A stretch of 57,941 bases of DNA from DASPRG01 sp963796125. Lineage in GTDB: Bacteria; Nitrospirota; Thermodesulfovibrionia; Thermodesulfovibrionales; SM23-35. Positions within the stretch are counted from its first letter, which is position 1, and each line of letters opens with the position of its first letter. Location: NCBI GenBank assembly GCA_963796125.1, contig CAWCKM010000035.1, forward strand, positions 1-57,941, in the 5' to 3' direction. The notes beneath the pieces were generated by a model. It searched no databases. It saw only the letters and a program-made list of their open reading frames with translations, and was not told the DNA's origin. This document shows positions 54,584 to 57,941 of the stretch, one piece after another. Both the position numbers and the translations under genes were made by a program.

Positions 54584-54793
54584 TCAGGAGCCACCAGCGT
54601 ATCCAATAGTTATTCTTCCACCCTCAATGATGACCGGAACCTTCCGTACACCGTCTGAGTGTTTGAGCATTTCCTCCAATTTTGAGCTATCTGCTCTGAC
54701 ATCGAAATATTCAGCCTGTTCTCCGTAGGCCGACCTGGCCTTCTCAGTGAATGGTCAGCCGGCCTTGCCATAAATGATAACTTTTTCCCCCAT
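54584..54793 (-). CDS. Glutaredoxin-like selenoprotein with in-frame UGA (Sec13)
   Basis: 69 residues if UGA at 54755-54757 is read as selenocysteine. From the ATG at 54793 (GGAGG 7 bases upstream): MGEKVIIYGKAG-U-PFTEKARSAYGEQ, then EYFDVRADSSKLEEML, GVRKVPVIIEGGRITIGYAG, stop TGA at 54584. The U-P-F-T motif replaces the glutaredoxin CPxC site at the end of beta-strand 1, and KVPVIIEGG is the cis-Pro strand; both match known small Sec-containing glutaredoxin-like families (the UXX-star group, from memory). A SECIS-like hairpin starts 16 bases after the UGA. The reading frame continues past the UGA without frame change. A redox or detoxification role is inferred. Confidence 0.83.
54727..54741 (-). 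promoter_or_regulatory. Bacterial SECIS-like hairpin
   Basis: AGGCCAGGTCGGCCT on the minus strand folds as AGGCC / GGCCT with loop AGGUC. The loop's GGU begins 20 bases after the UGA, against 19 in the E. coli fdhF element as I recall it, whose apical loop is also AGGUCU. SelB would bind here to deliver Sec-tRNA. Confidence 0.7.
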
Positions 54794-54808
54794 ACCATTA
54801 CCTCCTCT

Positions 54809-54972
54809 TATTCATAGCCTAACTCGTTCCAGTAGTTGTCATTTTCTTCCGCTTGTCGGGTCGCCTCGGATCGCAGGAGAATCCTTCTGTAAGCGAAGAA
54901 AGATTCTGGACGAGCCAGAATGACAGAATTAAAGATCTTAAACAGCTTTTAAGATTCTTGAAGGATTAAATA
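54809..54972 (-). repeat. Dispersed repeat element, family A, copy 4 (inverted)
   Basis: Read on the minus strand: left end CCTTCAAGAATCTTAAAAGC, core TGTCATTCTGGCTCGTCCAG to GGAAGAAAATGACA, right end CTACTGGAACGAGTTAGG-CTATGAATA. The right end stops 16 bases before the selenoprotein's start codon, with its AGGAGG just beyond the element. Confidence 0.8.
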
Positions 54973-55372
54973 TCATACAATGACCATTATAGCAATTTTA
55001 GGATTCAAGGGGTCAAGGATTAAGGAGTCCGGTGCAACACAGAGATTCTTAGTACGCGGTTTTTCGGCACAACCGGAGAGTTGGGATCGCTTTCCGCAAT
55101 AGTATGTAACACCCTAGTGGTCTTGCGGTCGACATGTCTGTTTTCAATCTGTAATCCTTATAGTTCCCTCCCCCTTGAGGGGGGAGGGTTAGGGAGAGGG
55201 TGGATTAATGGAAAACATTTTCAACACCCTCCCCTTAATCCCCTCCCCTCAAGGGAGGGGATAGATTTTTAATTTTGACGCCCTGCGGTCTCTGCCGCAG
55301 GGTTCTTCACGATCTTTTAAAAAATAATTTATGATATACTTTATCTAAAGAGATGCCTTTAGGAGGTTCATT
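54973..55372. other. Intergenic region with repeats
   Basis: Contains two family C hairpins within TTCCCTCCCCCTTGAGGGG to CAAGGGAGGGGATAG (about 55164-55262) and a perfect family D palindrome CCCTGCGGTCTCTGCCGCAGGG (55281-55302) followed by TTCTTCAC, as at 7377. No ORF. Confidence 0.75.
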
Positions 55373-55636
55373 ATGGCGCATTCGCTTCTCGATCGTATCT
55401 CCGTTGATCCCAATGTTTGCTTTGGAAAACCCTGTATTCGTGGTACCAGAATTTGGGTTTCTCTCATCCTTGATTTTCTCGCCAGCGGAATGACAATGAA
55501 GGAAATAGTTGAGGAATATCCTCAACTGACGGAAGAGGATATCCGAGCTGCCATAGCTTACGGTGCAGGAATGTCACGTGAACGCTATGTTGAAGTTCCT
55601 GTCTCTTCAGCAGAAAGGGATTCACAGAGGCAATGA
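55373..55636 (+). CDS. DUF433-family antitoxin-like protein
   Basis: 87 residues: LLDRISVDPNVCFGKPCIRGTRIWVSLILDFLASGMT and MKEIVEEYPQLTEEDIRAAIAYGA are the DUF433 signature (GKPxIRGTRI and YPxLTxEDIxAAL). DUF433 proteins are usually paired with a PIN-like DUF5615 toxin downstream. None follows; only a 24-codon frame (MIKVAKKEEVVLF start at 55633) overlaps the stop. AGGAGG 7 bases before the ATG. Confidence 0.9.
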   Translation: MAHSLLDRISVDPNVCFGKPCIRGTRIWVSLILDFLASGMTMKEIVEEYPQLTEEDIRAAIAYGAGMSRERYVEVPVSSAERDSQRQ

Positions 55637-56198
55637 TAAAGGTGGCAAAAAAAGAAGAGGTTGTGCTTTTTAAAGAAGATATGCCTTTGAAAATACGTAA
55701 CAGATAGGTAACTTAGGCTACCATTTACCCGCCCACAACCCCTGAAATGTGGTTATCCATAGGTCATTGTTTTACAGGGAAGGCAAGCTTTAGCAGAACT
55801 TGGCCAGTCCCCGTATTTATTATGCTTTTTAAGAGGAGTACACATAGAACTCAACTCCTTGCGAGGTTTGATGTCGTCCATTTGGTACTTCCTGTAACAT
55901 TGCATCATGCCAAACCTTATTGGAGTGATGATTTCAAGAGTAAATCGCTGGGAGTCGCTTTTGTTCTGTTGCTCGCACTCTGCGCAAAGGTAACTAAAGT
56001 TGTATAAGAATTAAAACCTAAGTTATCTTTACAAATCGAATATTCCCTATTAATATTTAGGAGGAAGAGACTAAGAGAAGGGGAATCTCGATAACGCAGA
56101 AAACCCGCCACAAGGAGAAGACGGAACAGCAACAGTTTTTTGAGAAGGGAACGGCTTATCTGCCGAGAAATTCTAAACCATATCAAAAGGAGGTAATT
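55637..56198. other. Region without a recognised gene
   Basis: Open frames here (for example 55747-56007 plus, 86 codons) lack ribosome binding sites and a recognisable domain. A minus-strand frame also spans part of it. It could hold a decayed mobile or toxin gene, but nothing supports a call. Confidence 0.4.
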
Positions 56199-56987
56199 AT
56201 GTTTCCAGCAAAGGTTAAGGAAAAATCGATTGTAATGACAAAGAAAGCATTGTGTCTGTTTAACGTTTGGCATTTTTTTCGTAATGCTCATGACCTTCTC
56301 GATTGGGGTTGTATACGCGGACCCTTGTAGCACTTCACAATTCGACTCTGACAATTTCCACAATCCCCTGATTATAGACAACCCATATTTCCCACTTGAA
56401 CCCGGGGCGATCTTTGTGTATGAACCCAGGCCAAATGAGGATAAAGTTATAAACACGATAACTGTCACATATCAAACAAAAGAAATTATCGGCGTTGACT
56501 GCATCGTGGTTTACGACGTTGAGGAGGTTGACGGGGTAGTCACCGAAGAAACTTATGACTGGTACGCACAGGACGATGAAGGCAATATCTGGTATTTCGG
56601 AGAAGACACAAAAGAGTGCCTATGCGATGATGATTGTGAGAGTCCCGAGTGCATAGACACCACAGGTTCTTGGATGGCGGGAGAAGGTGGAGCCCTGCCG
56701 GGGTATCTTATCTTGGCTCCTGAACCAAAGCTTCGGGGTCTGTTACCAACAGGAATATGCCGAGGAAGCACAGGATATGGCCAAGGTCCTGAGGCTCAAT
56801 GCAAAAGTTGATTTGGAAGATGGAGAGCCGCCCTACGAGAACTGTCTGAAAACCAAGGAGTGGACGGCATTAAATCCAGGCGTAATAGAGCATAAGTATT
56901 ACGCTCCTTTACGTTGGACTGGTGCTCATTAAAGAACTTAAGGGAAAGACTGTTAGGGTTGAGTTAATTAGCATTGATTATTTTTAG
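56199..56987 (+). CDS. Exported protein, unknown, frameshifted
   Basis: Strong ribosome binding site AAAAGGAGG and ATG at 56199; signal peptide (VMTKKALCLF, FGIFFVMLMTFSIGVVYA) across a shift near 56263. The mature part reads DNPYFPLEPGAIFVYEPRPNE, VTYQTKEIIGVDCIVVYDVEEVDGV, ETYDWYAQDDEGNIWYFGEDTKE, then after a shift near 56720 VCYQQEYAEEAQDMAKVL, KTKEWTALNPGVIEHKYYAP and, after another near 56915, GLVLIKELKGKTVRVELISID to the TAG at 56985. Beta-rich periplasmic or secreted protein; I do not know its function. Confidence 0.65.
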
Positions 56988-57006
56988 GCTCGCCGCTGCA
57001 AGATAT

Positions 57007-57279
57007 TTAAGTAGCCTGTATAACAGCACCCAAGCGGCCCCATACGGGACCGTCTTCGGGTGCTTCAATAAATCCACATTCTATCTTTATGAAGTCCATG
57101 ATAATTCCTAAATGTGTAATAGAAAAGGAAATCGATAAGACTTCAGAACTCTTGTAAGTCTCTGCTTGTAGGTGCACTACGCTCTCGACAAAAGTTTCTC
57201 ACAGGGTTTCTTTGATGAAGAAGTTAATGGGATCGACATCTAAGAAATTTTCAATTTTCTGAATATAACGCTCCCACAT
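57007..57279 (-). CDS. 90-codon ORF with an in-frame UGA, unknown
   Basis: ATG at 57279 reads MWERYIQKIENFLDVDPINF, FIKETL, UGA at codon 27, ETFVESVVHLQAETYKSSEV, LSISFSITHLGIIMDFIKIE, GFIEAPEDGPVWGRLGAVIQAT and a TAA at 57007. The frame is otherwise open and the sequence looks like coding DNA. Most likely a CGA to TGA mutation or error, giving ...ETLRETF. No SECIS-like hairpin follows the UGA. Confidence 0.35.
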
Positions 57280-57361
57280 GGCCTAACTCTTCTACTTAAT
57301 CAATCCATCATCTGTTCTTTTGGAAAAACCAAAACACTCCTATGATATAATCCCATATAAA

Positions 57362-57941
57362 ATGATCAAAAGAAAATTCATTGTTCTTTTTGTCTACCTG
57401 TAATATGCTTGATTTTCCTGTTACTTCTCTTCCTTCTTATCCAAACTCCTGCCTTTGTCAACAGATTGAGCTCAGTCCTGGCTAATACGCTTGGCTATAA
57501 AATAAGTGTGCAAAACCTCTTATTCGCGCCCGGATTAAAGGCAGAAATCTCAGATCTGGATATAACAAGAATAAAAGACAGAGGTTTGTCTTTTCATAGC
57601 CGGCACGTAAGTTTTGATGGAAAAATCAGAATGCCTTTGAAGGGAGAGATAGAAAACATCACTCTGACACAGCCGAAGCTTATCTTCCGGCTGGAAAAGA
57701 AAAAAAAGCTGGATCTATCTTTCATTAAGAAACTTCCTCCTGTCCATCTCTTAACGGTTCAAGAAGGTGAGTTGGAACTTTCCTTTGATTCTTCTCCACA
57801 GATGATCAAGCTGACTCATATCAATCTCCGGATAAGAGAATTTTCTCCGCAAAAGGGAGGGACAGTGAGTTTTCGAAGTAGTCTGCAGATACTGTCGAAT
57901 GCGAACGGAGGCATGGAAGGAAGTGGGTATAGCAATAGAAG
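57362..57941 (+). CDS. AsmA-like membrane-anchored protein, truncated by the window edge
   Basis: ATG at 57362 gives MIKRKFIVLFVY, then a one-base shift near 57400 continues as CLIFLLLLFLLIQTPAFVNR, a transmembrane anchor, and then SVLANTLGYKISVQNLLFAPGLKAEISDLDITR, a pattern typical of the AsmA/TamB/YhdP group (an anchored periplasmic beta-rich chain). About 180 codons are visible before the edge. Such proteins move lipids or assemble outer-membrane material; exact family not decided. Confidence 0.55.

Noticed and set aside
55747..56007. 86-codon plus-strand ORF and an overlapping 183-codon minus-strand frame (55917-56468)
   Set aside because: Neither has a ribosome binding site or motif; the longer one is antisense to the exported protein at 56199.
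57199..57201. UGA at codon 27 of the 57007-57279 ORF as selenocysteine
   Set aside because: No hairpin with a suitable apical loop 15-40 bases downstream and no redox context around the UGA.
1..57941. tRNA or rRNA genes
   Set aside because: I saw no tRNA-like T-loop/anticodon arrangement and no rRNA conserved blocks on either strand by eye.

Overview
The window is two unrelated pieces of DNA joined near position 953. Bases 1 to about 953 are very GC-rich and carry the 5' part of a molybdenum-cofactor-type nucleotidyltransferase gene (minus strand), three closely spaced intrinsic terminators and the first 51 or so codons of pyrF. At the same point pyrF and a minus-strand uvrA both stop mid-gene and base composition changes sharply, so this is most likely an assembly chimera. 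The remaining 57 kb is AT-richer, consistent in style, and comes from an anaerobic Gram-negative bacterium (lipid A/LPS genes, MEP isoprenoid pathway, orphan 2-oxoacid:ferredoxin oxidoreductase-type ferredoxin, RACo-like corrinoid activator, selenoprotein). A Nitrospirota (Thermodesulfovibrio-like) or deltaproteobacterial-type host would fit; this is inference from gene content, not a phylogeny.

Layout: 0.95-7.3 kb uvrA, a DUF1573-type protein, pcm, a membrane spermidine-synthase-like protein broken by palindromic repeats, and an EamA transporter. 7.7-13.6 kb holds an NtrC-type regulator followed by what looks like its own target: two TGCA-N9-TGCA sites, a sigma-54 promoter, tiny ORFs, a TauE/SafE permease, a two-TM protein, a universal stress protein and an outer-membrane channel, closed by a strong terminator. 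13.9-22.1 kb is housekeeping: acylphosphatase, recN, ferredoxin, ROK kinase, lepB, ribE-ribBA-ribH, nusB, metallophosphoesterase. 22.3-35 kb is an envelope polysaccharide island (YejM-like, two GT39 enzymes, msbA, TupA-like ATP-grasp, AsnB-like, two GT4 enzymes). 35.4-42 kb has an FG-GAP/FlgT-like exported protein, then uppS-cdsA-dxr-rseP, NUDIX and rfaE2. 42.1-47.2 kb is an accessory island (papain-like fold protein, broken HicAB, SEC-C protein, a decayed gene, a Type II restriction-modification pair, cupin). 47.2-54.2 kb has hisD, mltG-ispG-panC, a thioredoxin-like protein and a RACo-like activator. The last 3.7 kb holds a glutaredoxin-like selenoprotein with an in-frame UGA and SECIS-like hairpin, a DUF433 protein, an exported protein, a 90-codon ORF with an in-frame UGA, and the start of an AsmA-like protein.

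Two features colour everything. First, many conserved and essential genes (uppS, cdsA, dxr, rseP, uvr-neighbour genes) are broken by single-base frameshifts in clusters, which points to sequencing or assembly indels rather than real decay. Second, the chromosome is full of dispersed palindromic repeats of several families. They sit between genes, and also inside genes: in frame in the spermidine-synthase-like protein, as the C-terminal tail of hisD, as the signal peptide of the FG-GAP protein, and abutting the start codons of the acylphosphatase and a GT39 gene.
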